A stretch of DNA of 64,000 bases, taken from the NCBI RefSeq assembly GCF_900112705.1, contig NZ_FOMR01000003.1:186001-250000 (forward strand), written 5' to 3'. The position numbers were made by a program, and so were the translations under genes. The stretch's first letter is position 1. Each line of letters begins with the position of its first letter. This DNA is from Lentibacillus persicus (GTDB lineage Bacteria; Bacillota; Bacilli; Bacillales; Amphibacillaceae). The notes beneath the pieces were generated by a model that was not told the origin of the DNA, ran no database searches, and worked only from the letters and a program-made list of their open reading frames with translations. Positions 37,878 to 47,609 of the stretch are shown here, in pieces.

Positions 37878-38174
37878 CTATTTCTCACCTTGTTCATACA
37901 ACTCATCAAAATGACGAACCATTTCAAAGTCCAAATCTGTCAGCCCCTTCATCTGCCAAGAGGATATTTTCATCGTGACGATTTTGTAATCAATTGAAAT
38001 AAACGGATGGTGCTGCTTGCTTTCGGCATACTCAGCCACTTTATCTACAAAACGCACCCCATTTAAGAAATCCTTGAACCGGTACCGTCTTCCGATCCAC
38101 TTTTCATCCAGCCGCTTCCAGTCAGGCAAATTCTCCAACTCTTTTTCAATTTGCGCTTCACTCAAACGCTCCAT
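37878..38174 (-). CDS. Pterin-4a-carbinolamine dehydratase
   Basis: This 98-residue protein of the PCD/DCoH family dehydrates 4a-hydroxytetrahydropterin during aromatic amino acid hydroxylation. The active-site pattern EYAESKQHHPFISIDY..VTMKISSW near residues 48-75 contains the conserved His-His-Pro and the T-x-x-x-x-GLT follow-up. GGAGG is seven bases before the ATG at 38174. No phenylalanine hydroxylase gene is in the window, so its partner is unknown. Confidence 0.9.
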   Translation of the reverse strand: MERLSEAQIEKELENLPDWKRLDEKWIGRRYRFKDFLNGVRFVDKVAEYAESKQHHPFISIDYKIVTMKISSWQMKGLTDLDFEMVRHFDELYEQGEK

Positions 38175-38264
38175 TCCCACACCTCCATCTAATCTAATTC
38201 AACCGTATCATGCTGTCCCCTCCAGTTTAACAAATTAATCTCTTTTTCACATCAAATCAACACG

Positions 38265-38284
38265 TTATCCACAAACTATCCACA
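38265..38284. other. DnaA boxes, left pair
   Basis: A perfect DnaA box TTATCCACA (38265-38273) is followed 11 bases on by CTATCCACA (38276-38284, one mismatch). The pair lies in the noncoding space upstream of the dehydratase gene. Confidence 0.65.
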
Positions 38285-38292
38285 GAATTTTG

Positions 38293-38436
38293 GGGATAAA
38301 GTGAAACTTCAATCAGTGGGGAGCTTTTTTTCCCCACTGATTGTTAGTTGAACAGAATCGGACATTTAAGGACAGTTAGCCGGTGTATTTTGACGGCTTA
38401 CTGTCCTTTATTGCGGGATAACGTGAAATTTCAATC
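38293..38436. repeat. Composite two-hairpin repeat element
   Basis: This noncoding stretch contains a perfect 13-base hairpin (CAATCAGTGGGGA at 38310-38322 with TCCCCACTGATTG at 38331-38343). A second hairpin has arms AAGGACAGTTAGCC and GGCTTACTGTCCTTT (about 38368-38410). Near-identical 22-base direct repeats starting GGGATAA flank both (38293-38314 and 38415-38436). A related first hairpin lies in the pfeT leader, and a 29-base piece recurs inverted at 52726-52754. Together this looks like a small non-autonomous repeat family. The rest of the 38175-38509 gap holds the DnaA-box pair and the doxX promoter. Confidence 0.7.
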
Positions 38437-38509
38437 TGGAAAATGATTGTCAAGGTTGTCCGATGAGTTGCATATGTATTAGATATCATATCAACTGGAG
38501 TGATTTACA

Positions 38510-38884
38510 ATGCGCCTAATGCGTATATCTGACATTATTTGCTATGCTGTCGGTTATGTATTTTTGACATCCGGGGTTCTCAAGCTTGTTGTAAGTGATT
38601 TTAAAGCAACGTTTATGAGTCTTGGGCTTCCATTTCCAGAATCAGTATTATTCCTTGTAGCTATCACTGAAATTGCCTGCAGTGCATTCATATTAGCCCG
38701 GATGTATATCAGACAGGCTGCTGCACCGCTCATTTTAATAATCCTCGGCGCTATATTTCTCACTAAACTTCCAATCATTATGAAACAGGGCTTTTTAAGT
38801 TTCGCTTTTGAGGCGCGGCTTGATATCGTAATGCTAATACTGTTGCTCCTGCTTTGGCACCATAACCCGGTCAAGCAGCGTTAA
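38510..38884 (+). CDS. DoxX-like four-helix membrane protein
   Basis: This 124-residue protein has four hydrophobic segments. The first, DIICYAVGYVFLTSGVLKLVV, has the pattern of the DoxX/DoxD family, and a middle segment ITEIACSAFILARMYIRQAAAPLIL follows. GGAG lies nine bases before the ATG. It is monocistronic and is bracketed by DnaA-box-like sequences. The family is linked to quinone or thiol redox in some bacteria, but no specific role can be inferred here. Confidence 0.75.
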   Translation: MRLMRISDIICYAVGYVFLTSGVLKLVVSDFKATFMSLGLPFPESVLFLVAITEIACSAFILARMYIRQAAAPLILIILGAIFLTKLPIIMKQGFLSFAFEARLDIVMLILLLLLWHHNPVKQR

Positions 38885-38893
38885 CGTAAAAAC

Positions 38894-39006
38894 TTATCCC
38901 CAAACTTATACACATATGCACAAATGTTCGCAGTTATTTTGGTGCGGAATTTATGTTCCATACTATATTTGGAGTTATTGACATTTTATTCACACTCTGT
39001 GGATAA
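38894..39006. other. DnaA-box cluster next to htrA
   Basis: Four boxes lie within 113 bases: TTATCCCCA (38894-38902, one mismatch), TTATACACA (38906-38914), TTATTCACA (38986-38994) and TGTGGATAA (38998-39006, perfect, reversed). They come in two pairs, each with a 12-base step. In B. subtilis one of the extra-origin DnaA-binding clusters is near yydA (rlmH), which directly follows yyxA/htrC there. Confidence 0.65.
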
Positions 39007-39017
39007 CTTTAAAAAAG

Positions 39018-39043
39018 AAAGCTATCCTTCCGGGAGGATAGCT
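39018..39043 (-). terminator. Terminator after htrA
   Basis: AAAGCTATCC and GGATAGCTTT form a perfect ten-base stem with a loop of about six to eight bases; on the minus strand it exits into TCTTTTTT. Confidence 0.9.
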
Positions 39044-39045
39044 TT

Positions 39046-40266
39046 TTAACGCTGTTCAACTAATTCAAATGTCGCTTCCTGTTTTTCACCTTCTCGATAA
39101 TACGTGACAGTCACGGAATCGCCTATTTCCTTCTCTTGATATAAAATTTTACGCAACTCAATCATATTCGAAACTTGCTTGCCGTCCATTGCTGTAATGA
39201 CATCTAGACGTTGCAAACCTGCTGTATCTGCCGGCGTGCCGGATTCAACCGTCCACACATAGACACCGCCTTCCACGTCACTCGGAAGGTTCAGCGTGCT
39301 TTCCCATTCGGTCTTCGGCACTTCTTCAAGTGAATAGACTTCAACTCCCATGTACGGCCGATCAACCTTACCGGTCGTTTCCAGTTCATCAATAATCGGG
39401 CGCGCCGTATCGATTGGAATCGCAAAACCAATCCCTTCCACAGCTTCCTGGTTAATTTTCATTGAATTGACCCCAATAAGCTGGCCGTCTATATTGATTA
39501 AAGCACCGCCGCTATTACCTGGATTAATTGCTGCATCGGTCTGAATAACTTCGGCTTGCCAATCCGCCCGGCCATCCTGGTTAAAGTCCTGTGGAATCGT
39601 GCGCTGAGTACCACTGATAACGCCCTGTGTTACAGAGCCTAAGAACATCCCCAATGGATTTCCAATCGCTATTGCCGGCTCACCGACTTTTACGTTCTCA
39701 GATGTGCCCATAGTGATCGTGTCCTGAACGTGCTCACTGTTCATTTCAAGCACAGCAAGATCCGAAAATAAATCACTGCCAAGTATATCGGCCTCTACCC
39801 GTGTGTCATCGGAGAGAATGACTTCCACAGTGTCAGCCCCTTCAATCACATGGTGATTTGTTATAACATAGGCTGAACCATTTGTAGTTTTATAAATCAC
39901 ACCTGACCCTGTGCCAGCTTCTGTCTGCTGCTGGCCTTCTTCCTGCTGCCAAAAATCACCTTGACGCTGGATGTTAATAACGCCAACAACTGCAGGACTT
40001 ACTTCATTGACCACATCTGTTATTTGCGATGAAATGTTTACAGATACAAAACCATCTGGTGCAGGCTGAGCGCCACTTTCATGATTGCCTCCCGTATTGT
40101 TTTCCGTCTCATTAGTCCGGTCCTGAGGCAGGATGTCAGACTGTAAAACGCCAGGCAATGCGATTAGCACTACCGCAATGCCAAGAAATGCTCCTATAAG
40201 AGCAGGTCGCAGCCAATGCTTTTTCTTCGTTCGGTGTCCCTGTTCATCATTATCGAAATAACCCAT
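39046..40266 (-). CDS. htrA: HtrA-type membrane-anchored serine protease
   Basis: This 406-residue DegP/HtrA quality-control protease is anchored by one N-terminal helix (LRPALIGAFLGIAVVLIALPGVL, residues about 19-42). The trypsin-like domain has the complete triad: His in YVITNHHVIEG, Asp in LFSDLAVLEM and Ser in AINPGNSGGALIN. A C-terminal PDZ domain (about 305-400) includes YVWTVESGTPADTAGLQ. The start at 40266 follows AAAGGAG. It lies 86 bases after yycJ, the position of yyxA/htrC in B. subtilis. It degrades misfolded envelope proteins. Confidence 0.94.
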   Translation of the reverse strand: MGYFDNDEQGHRTKKKHWLRPALIGAFLGIAVVLIALPGVLQSDILPQDRTNETENNTGGNHESGAQPAPDGFVSVNISSQITDVVNEVSPAVVGVINIQRQGDFWQQEEGQQQTEAGTGSGVIYKTTNGSAYVITNHHVIEGADTVEVILSDDTRVEADILGSDLFSDLAVLEMNSEHVQDTITMGTSENVKVGEPAIAIGNPLGMFLGSVTQGVISGTQRTIPQDFNQDGRADWQAEVIQTDAAINPGNSGGALINIDGQLIGVNSMKINQEAVEGIGFAIPIDTARPIIDELETTGKVDRPYMGVEVYSLEEVPKTEWESTLNLPSDVEGGVYVWTVESGTPADTAGLQRLDVITAMDGKQVSNMIELRKILYQEKEIGDSVTVTYYREGEKQEATFELVEQR

Positions 40267-40352
40267 TAACCCTGCTCCTTTATTCAAAGGAATTGTTTAA
40301 TAAATAGCCAAAATAATAATTACATTATAGTATTACACCAAACGAAATATTA

Positions 40353-41138
40353 TTATCCAACTTCGTATAAAGAAGTCGCTTTTTTTGGATCAGTATCACA
40401 AATATCAAGGTTAATGCCGCGCTCTTTTAAAATATTGTCAACTGACATGCGGGCAAGGTCTTTCATATTGTTATCCTGACTTAAATGGGCCAAATAAACC
40501 CGCTGCGTCCGATTACTGATTAAATCAGTAAGTGCAAGCGCGCAATCCTCGTTCGAGACATGCCCTGAATCACTTAAAATGCGACGCTTAACATTCCACG
40601 GGTATCGTCCCATCCGCAGCATTCCGACATCATGATTTGCTTCAAATATATAAGCGTCCGCATCCTCCACAGTACGCTTAATCCGTTCTGAAACATAGCC
40701 TAAATCGGTTACAAGCGCGACTTTTTTTCCATTATTCCGGAAGGTAAAAAACATTGGCTCGGCAGCATCATGTGAGACACCAAACGATTCCACATCAATA
40801 TCGCCGAATGTCTTCACTTCTTCCATGCCAAAATGAAATTTTTGATCAAGCGAGATTTTGCCGATATCATTTTCCATGGCAGTCCACGTTTTTTCATTCG
40901 CATAAATCGGTAAATTATACTTCCGTGCGATGATTCCAAGTCCTTTAATATGGTCACTATGTTCGTGAGTGACCAAAATCCCTGTCAGTTGAGATGGATC
41001 AACGGCCACTTCACTGAACAGCCTGTCCATTTGTTTACCGCTTAACCCGGCATCCACTAAAAGCTTTTCCTTGTCTGACTCGATATAAAAAGCGTTCCCG
41101 GTACTGCCTGAGGCCAGTACACTAAAACGTAATGTCAT
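40353..41138 (-). CDS. walJ: WalJ/YycJ metallo-beta-lactamase fold hydrolase
   Basis: This 261-residue enzyme has the binuclear metal motif [10 protein letters not shown] near residue 58 plus [15 protein letters not shown] and the C-terminal [11 protein letters not shown]. It belongs to the YycJ family of the wal operon, reported to act as a 5'-to-3' exonuclease and in coordinating cell division with replication. It follows yycI by eight bases and precedes htrA. The gene order walR-walK-yycH-yycI-yycJ-htrA is conserved through Bacillales. Confidence 0.94.
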   Translation of the reverse strand: MTLRFSVLASGSTGNAFYIESDKEKLLVDAGLSGKQMDRLFSEVAVDPSQLTGILVTHEHSDHIKGLGIIARKYNLPIYANEKTWTAMENDIGKISLDQKFHFGMEEVKTFGDIDVESFGVSHDAAEPMFFTFRNNGKKVALVTDLGYVSERIKRTVEDADAYIFEANHDVGMLRMGRYPWNVKRRILSDSGHVSNEDCALALTDLISNRTQRVYLAHLSQDNNMKDLARMSVDNILKERGINLDICDTDPKKATSLYEVG

Positions 41139-41146
41139 TTAACAAC

Positions 41147-42064
41147 TCACTCCGATTGCTGATTAGATGATAATTTTTGATTGAGGTGTGACAGCAAAAA
41201 TTCAGTCAAGTCACTTTCCTCCAGTTTTTGCACCCTCTCGATAGTAGAGTCCACCGATTCTTTTAAAAAGTCCAGCTCATCGTTGGAGCCAACCTGATTT
41301 TCAATCGCGTTGACGTAAAAATTTTCCTCGTCATTTACAGTTACAGTCCAAGTCGGTGAAAAGCCCTGCTCACCGGTCTCCAGAGGGATCCGCGTATGGT
41401 AGCCCATATTAACTTCGGTTATCTCATCCCCGTTTTGCAGCCTGTTCTCATTGAATAATGTTCTGATGGCCTCCATCGGTTCGATGAGTGACTCCTCTTC
41501 CGGGGATTCATCATCTCCAAGCATCGTCTGGGTATAGAAAATCATTTCATTTTCCTCATTTAAATACACAAGAACAATGCCACTCTGGTTATAATAAATC
41601 GGCAGCTCATTTTTTTCCTGAAAAAAGATGAGCACATTCATGTCTTTATTCCAGCTGCTGAACCGATAATTATCAGCCAGAAGTATATTACTCTTAACCA
41701 AATCACTGACTAAGCTGCTATCTGCATCTTCAGGTATAGAGATAGGATTTTCAAAATGTGATAAAATAAAGTTTTCATTTATAACTTCTGCTTCCTGATT
41801 ATCCGCCTCTTCAAAAAACGCAAGCTCTTCCTCTGTAAACGACTTTCGATCCAACGATAAATAGGGCACATTAAAATCGCCGTTGGGCAAAGTCGCACTA
41901 ATACTGATATTTTCGGACTCTAGCTTCTGATCAAATGTTGAATCCGAGGTGTCCGGCAGAGCATATTCCGATTGCGTTTGTTTATCGTAAAGCATCAGCA
42001 ATAAATAGACGTTCAAAACGAGAAAACAGAGGATAAATAATGTTTTAATTTGTTTCCATTGCAT
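41147..42064 (-). CDS. yycI: WalK regulatory protein YycI
   Basis: This protein of about 305 residues has a single N-terminal membrane helix (QWKQIKTLFILCFLVLNVYLLLMLYDKQ) and a large extracytoplasmic domain. With YycH it binds WalK in the membrane and restrains it. The start at 42064 is eight bases from AAGGAGGG; a longer frame would overlap yycH. The gap to yycH is two bases, so they are co-translated. Sequence is fast-evolving, so the call rests on start, topology and conserved place. Confidence 0.92.
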   Translation of the reverse strand: MQWKQIKTLFILCFLVLNVYLLLMLYDKQTQSEYALPDTSDSTFDQKLESENISISATLPNGDFNVPYLSLDRKSFTEEELAFFEEADNQEAEVINENFILSHFENPISIPEDADSSLVSDLVKSNILLADNYRFSSWNKDMNVLIFFQEKNELPIYYNQSGIVLVYLNEENEMIFYTQTMLGDDESPEEESLIEPMEAIRTLFNENRLQNGDEITEVNMGYHTRIPLETGEQGFSPTWTVTVNDEENFYVNAIENQVGSNDELDFLKESVDSTIERVQKLEESDLTEFLLSHLNQKLSSNQQSE

Positions 42065-42066
42065 CC

Positions 42067-43374
42067 TCAGTTCCCTCCTTGCTGCCATGATTGATCTTCA
42101 AAATCAATTTTTTGCCATGTACCGTTGTAATCCATGAACCAGGCAGGATCCAATGAGACAGCATCCGCATCACTTTGATAGGTTAAATCATAACCGATTT
42201 TGATATGGCGTACATTGTCCATATTATATGTCGTGCTGTTTTCAAGTTTTTCTACGAGCGTCATTCCTGAAGGCAATGTGGCGGATTCATCGCCGCCCAG
42301 GTAATTTTGAAGTGTGTACATTGGCCGGTAATATCGGTGTAATTCTGTTCCACGGTATTGCTGTTCAATAGTGGAGGTGTAGTTGCTGCCGAAAGCAGGA
42401 TACCCGTTATAATGCAGCCGATACCGAACTGTATTATTCGATGCCTCGGCGTCAAGTTCAGCCAAGTTATATTCATCCGTCCAGCCGAGGTGATCATTAA
42501 TATTCATAATGCTTTGATCTAAAAGCACTGCCGGTTCCAATAGCTCCGTTGATGACTGCAGCGGGTTTTGGAATTCCATTGTCCGCCTGTTCGGATAAAC
42601 CCGCATAATTCCCCTTGCATTGTCAGTATAATAAATTTCGTTTTCACCGATGCGGTTTGGGCTCACGATTTCAGGATTGGAAAATAATATATCAACCATA
42701 AGGTTTGAATTAATCGTCTGAACCGCCACAGAGACGCTCGGTACATTCGTTTGATGCCTTGGTATATAGGATGGTTTCTCTGTTGTTTCAACTCTTAAGT
42801 ACTCGGTCAGCCCCTCAAACGTCGTAAGATACTCCCATAAAACCCCATATTTTTCGGAATTATTAATAACAGCTGTCGCTTCCTGATCACCATGCTCAGA
42901 GAGGAAGCTGACATTCAGTGTGTTCGAATCCTCGTTAAACGTCAGAAACAGCCGGTCAAACTGCCATTCCGGAAAATAATTGTCCTCGTTAAATGTAAAC
43001 AAAGATCCTGCAAGTTCCATTGGAATAGCATCCGGGAAAACCATTTCAACCATATTGTCACGCGAAGGCGGCCCATTACTGGCTGACGTTTCAAATTCAT
43101 ATAACGTCCATGACTGCATGTTTTCGTACAGAGACTGACGGTCACTTGGATCTTTAAAACCAAAATAATTGTCACCGCTCTTGAAAATAATAGAAGAGGG
43201 TTCCACCAGACTGCTTATCGATTCTTCTATGCCGCCCAGGTCTGTGCTTTCTTCAACAGCGTCCTCGGGAAGCCTTTCACCGTTAGGGGTATAGCTCCAA
43301 AGGGCAAATGTAAGCAAAAGACTGGTGCCAATCAACACCCATAGTATGAAAGATTTTACTGTCTCAAACCGCAT
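42067..43374 (-). CDS. yycH: WalK regulatory protein YycH
   Basis: This 435-residue protein has one N-terminal helix (TVKSFILWVLIGTSLLLTFALWSY) and a large extracytoplasmic three-domain body. It forms a complex with YycI and WalK to tune the essential cell-wall signalling system. Its ATG shares one base with the walK stop (TAATG). The C-terminal IKIGYDLTYQSDADAVSLDPAWFM fits the YycH family. Confidence 0.93.
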   Translation of the reverse strand: MRFETVKSFILWVLIGTSLLLTFALWSYTPNGERLPEDAVEESTDLGGIEESISSLVEPSSIIFKSGDNYFGFKDPSDRQSLYENMQSWTLYEFETSASNGPPSRDNMVEMVFPDAIPMELAGSLFTFNEDNYFPEWQFDRLFLTFNEDSNTLNVSFLSEHGDQEATAVINNSEKYGVLWEYLTTFEGLTEYLRVETTEKPSYIPRHQTNVPSVSVAVQTINSNLMVDILFSNPEIVSPNRIGENEIYYTDNARGIMRVYPNRRTMEFQNPLQSSTELLEPAVLLDQSIMNINDHLGWTDEYNLAELDAEASNNTVRYRLHYNGYPAFGSNYTSTIEQQYRGTELHRYYRPMYTLQNYLGGDESATLPSGMTLVEKLENSTTYNMDNVRHIKIGYDLTYQSDADAVSLDPAWFMDYNGTWQKIDFEDQSWQQGGN

Positions 43375-45194
43375 TATTTACCCCTCCGCTTCTTATTCAC
43401 CAGCGGAAGTGTAAAGAGAATCGTCGTCCCTTTACCTTCTTTGCTTTTTGCCCAAATATCTCCGTGATGGGCTTCAATAATTTCTTTGGTAATCGACAGA
43501 CCCAGTCCTGTGCCGCCCAGTTTGCGCGATCGGGCTTTATCCGCACGGTAAAAACGATCAAAAATTTTATCAACTTTATCATAAGGTATGCCTGTGCCTT
43601 CATCGGCAATTGATACAAGCATCTGACTACGCTGTTTCGATACCTTAAAATAAATGGTTCCGCCTTCAGGTGAGTACTTAATAGCGTTCGAAATAATATT
43701 ATCCAAAACCTGTATCATCTTGTCTTTATCAATCCAAACATCGTATTTGCCGTTCGGGAGATCACGCTTCAATTCAATTCGCTCAGATACATTCATCTCA
43801 AATCGGTCAATCACCTGGTGGAGGAAGCTAATAAAATCCACCTGTTCAGACTGAAGGGACTCGCTTTTATTGTCCATCCTTGAAAGTTGAAGCAGATCAT
43901 TAACCATTCTAATCATCCGATCGGTTTCTTTTTGCGTGACATCAAGAAACCTCGGTGCTATCTCTTTGTCTTCCCAAGCACCTTCTGTAAGTGCTTCAAT
44001 ATAACTGCGCATCGTTGTCAGCGGTGTCCGCAGCTCGTGAGACACATTTGAGACAAATTCACGCCGGTCACGTTCAATTTTCTCCTGTTCAGTCACATCA
44101 CTAAGAACCGTGATGAAGCCGGTTACATCGTTGTCTTCATCGGAAATGGTCGAGAATTTGGCACGTATCAGATAAATTTCGTCATCATCACTAAAATCAA
44201 TAATCATTGACCCACTTTCGGGCAAATCCGTAATATCTACCGAGTTCTCATCCAATTGCAGCGCGTCCAAAAGAAATTCACCATGTGCCTCTTCGGGATC
44301 ATAACCAATCAGCACACCTGCAGCATCATTCAATAACGTAATAAACCCGTTTCGGTCTGTTGCAATGACGCCGTCAGACATGTTTGAAAGAACTGAACTT
44401 AATTTGCGCCGTTCTTCTTCAGTCAACGCCCGTGAATGTTTCAGTTTGGCGTTCAAATCATTAAATGATTCGGCAAGCTGACCGATTTCATCTTTTCCAT
44501 AAACATTAACTTTTTGAGAGAAGTCTTCCCGGGCCATCGTTTGCGCCTGCCTCCGCATTTCCTGAATCGGCTTTGTTATAGTTCTCGCAACAAGAATCCC
44601 CAGGAAAGCAGATACTGTAATTGCTAAAATCGATCCTTGCAGGAAAACACGGTTAATATCATTCAGCTGGTTATAGACCCCTTCAAGCGACGCTTCGATG
44701 TAAAGTGCCCCGACTTGAGTCTGTTCATCATCATATATTGGAACAACACGGCGGTAAATACGATTTCCATCCCTGTATACGTTGCCTTTATCTTCATCGC
44801 CAAATCGCAGAACGTTATTTATAAAATCATCTGTCGTTTTTTTATCAATATTGCTGCTCGACGTGTTGCTTGACGCAATAATGCGGCTTTGCATATTCAC
44901 AACCCGAATTGTGTTGATGTCCTCTGTATCATTAACCCTTACGATATCCTGCACTTCCTGTGGCAGTGTCGGCTCATCATCATCTTCAGACCGTTCCTTA
45001 CTGAAAGCTTGTTCGAGGTTTACTTCTAAAATACCGACACTGGCCTCCACTGATTCTTCAAAGTTCTCCCTCAGTTCAGTCTCCAGACCACGTACAAAGT
45101 ACGTACTTATCACTTGAATCGTAATAAGCAGCAATAATATAAAAATAATGATAAATTTCAACTGGATCGACCGGAAAAAACCAACCTTATGCAT
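43374..45194 (-). CDS. walK: Cell-wall sensor histidine kinase WalK
   Basis: This 606-residue membrane kinase controls cell-wall metabolism genes. It has two membrane helices (about 12-34 and 183-203) flanking an extracytoplasmic domain. They are followed by HAMP, a PAS domain with GVIATDRNGFITLLNDAA, the phospho-acceptor motif FVSNVSHELRTPLTTMRSY near residue 385, and an ATPase domain with NIISNAIKYSPEGG and GTGLGLSITKEIIEAH. Length and order equal B. subtilis WalK. It lies nine bases after walR. Confidence 0.97.
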   Translation of the reverse strand: MHKVGFFRSIQLKFIIIFILLLLITIQVISTYFVRGLETELRENFEESVEASVGILEVNLEQAFSKERSEDDDEPTLPQEVQDIVRVNDTEDINTIRVVNMQSRIIASSNTSSSNIDKKTTDDFINNVLRFGDEDKGNVYRDGNRIYRRVVPIYDDEQTQVGALYIEASLEGVYNQLNDINRVFLQGSILAITVSAFLGILVARTITKPIQEMRRQAQTMAREDFSQKVNVYGKDEIGQLAESFNDLNAKLKHSRALTEEERRKLSSVLSNMSDGVIATDRNGFITLLNDAAGVLIGYDPEEAHGEFLLDALQLDENSVDITDLPESGSMIIDFSDDDEIYLIRAKFSTISDEDNDVTGFITVLSDVTEQEKIERDRREFVSNVSHELRTPLTTMRSYIEALTEGAWEDKEIAPRFLDVTQKETDRMIRMVNDLLQLSRMDNKSESLQSEQVDFISFLHQVIDRFEMNVSERIELKRDLPNGKYDVWIDKDKMIQVLDNIISNAIKYSPEGGTIYFKVSKQRSQMLVSIADEGTGIPYDKVDKIFDRFYRADKARSRKLGGTGLGLSITKEIIEAHHGDIWAKSKEGKGTTILFTLPLVNKKRRGK

Positions 45195-45203
45195 TTGTGA
45201 AAC

Positions 45204-45908
45204 CTACTCCTGTTCAGGATTACGCAAATAATAGCCAACGCCGCGCCGTGTTACGATCCACATCGGATTGCTCGGATTATCTTCTATTTTTTCCCTGAGA
45301 CGCCGAATTGTGACATCAACCGTCCGGACATCACCAAAATAATCGTAGCCCCATACCGTCTCCAGTAAATGTTCCCGTGTCATCACTTGACCAATGTGAC
45401 GGGCAAGATAATGAAGCAGTTCAAATTCACGGTGTGTAAGCTCGAGCTGTTCGCCATCGCGCGTCACGGCATATGCATCGGGATGGATGACCAGCCGTCC
45501 GACTTCAATATTTTTAGTTGTCTTAACGCCATCCTCAGGAATCTGCTGCTGTCTGCGCAAGTTTGCTTTGACGCGCGCAATGACTTCCCGATTACTGAAA
45601 GGTTTCGTGACATAATCATCTGCGCCGAGTTCCAGCCCGAGAACTTTATCAATCTCCGCATCCTTGGCTGTCAGCATAATAATCGGCATAAATTGCGTCT
45701 TGCGGATCTCGCGGCACACTTCATTGCCATCCTGACCCGGCAGCATGATATCCAGCAATATTAAATCAGGCGTTTCACTATTAGCGAGCTGAATGGCTTC
45801 ATCGCCATCATAAGCGACAACAACTTCATACCCTTCCTTTTCAAGATTAAATTTCAAAATGTCAGCAATTGGTTGTTCATCGTCTACTACAAGTATTTTT
45901 TGTGCCAT
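45204..45908 (-). CDS. walR: Response regulator WalR
   Basis: This 234-residue OmpR-type regulator is essential in most Firmicutes and controls autolysins such as YocH, a homologue of which is encoded at 20181. The receiver domain starts [19 protein letters not shown], with the phosphorylated Asp in [10 protein letters not shown] near 53. The winged helix has [15 protein letters not shown] and [24 protein letters not shown]. It is the first gene of the wal operon, with GGAAGTGAT before the ATG and a 230-base leader space toward purA. Confidence 0.97.
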   Translation of the reverse strand: MAQKILVVDDEQPIADILKFNLEKEGYEVVVAYDGDEAIQLANSETPDLILLDIMLPGQDGNEVCREIRKTQFMPIIMLTAKDAEIDKVLGLELGADDYVTKPFSNREVIARVKANLRRQQQIPEDGVKTTKNIEVGRLVIHPDAYAVTRDGEQLELTHREFELLHYLARHIGQVMTREHLLETVWGYDYFGDVRTVDVTIRRLREKIEDNPSNPMWIVTRRGVGYYLRNPEQE

Positions 45909-46090
45909 TTCATCACTTCCTTTTTCAAAGATTATCTATAAAGAACGATCGTATATCTATTTATATCATCATTTTTAGCAGGTGGTTTGAACCATCATTA
46001 ATATAGAAACGTGTTACGCTTCCTGTGCTCTATTCTATCGTACTTTTGCTTAAATGTCTTATCTTAGAAGTAAATATCTGCGGAAGCTCA

Positions 46091-46128
46091 AAAAAACCCC
46101 CATCCCGGTTTTCGGAAGGAGGGCTTTT
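46091..46128 (-). terminator. Probable terminator after purA
   Basis: On the minus strand a C-rich arm (GCCCTCC) and a G-rich arm (GGGATGGGGG) can pair imperfectly, followed by a seven-base T-run. Confidence 0.6.
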
Positions 46129-46139
46129 ACGCTGCACAT

Positions 46140-47497
<1,358 letters not shown>

Positions 47498-47505
47498 AAC
47501 AAAAC

Positions 47506-47541
47506 ACGAATATTATATAGGTTTTTTAATTTAATGTTCGT
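47506..47541. promoter_or_regulatory. Inverted pair of PurBoxes upstream of purA
   Basis: ACGAATATT (47506-47514) and AATGTTCGT (47533-47541) face each other across 18 bases, close to the 16-17 base spacing of B. subtilis PurR control sites with core CGAA. They lie directly upstream of the purA -35, where PurR would repress until PRPP rises. Confidence 0.65.
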
Positions 47542-47553
47542 TTTAAGTAAAGA

Positions 47554-47588
47554 TAAAAAAACAGCTCAGTATCGATAAACCGAGCTGT
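47554..47588 (-). terminator. Terminator after dnaC
   Basis: ACAGCTC and GAGCTGT form a seven-base stem with a 14-base loop; on the minus strand a seven-base T-run follows. Confidence 0.85.
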
Positions 47589-47609
47589 ATTCATCGCCTG
47601 CAAAATTTA

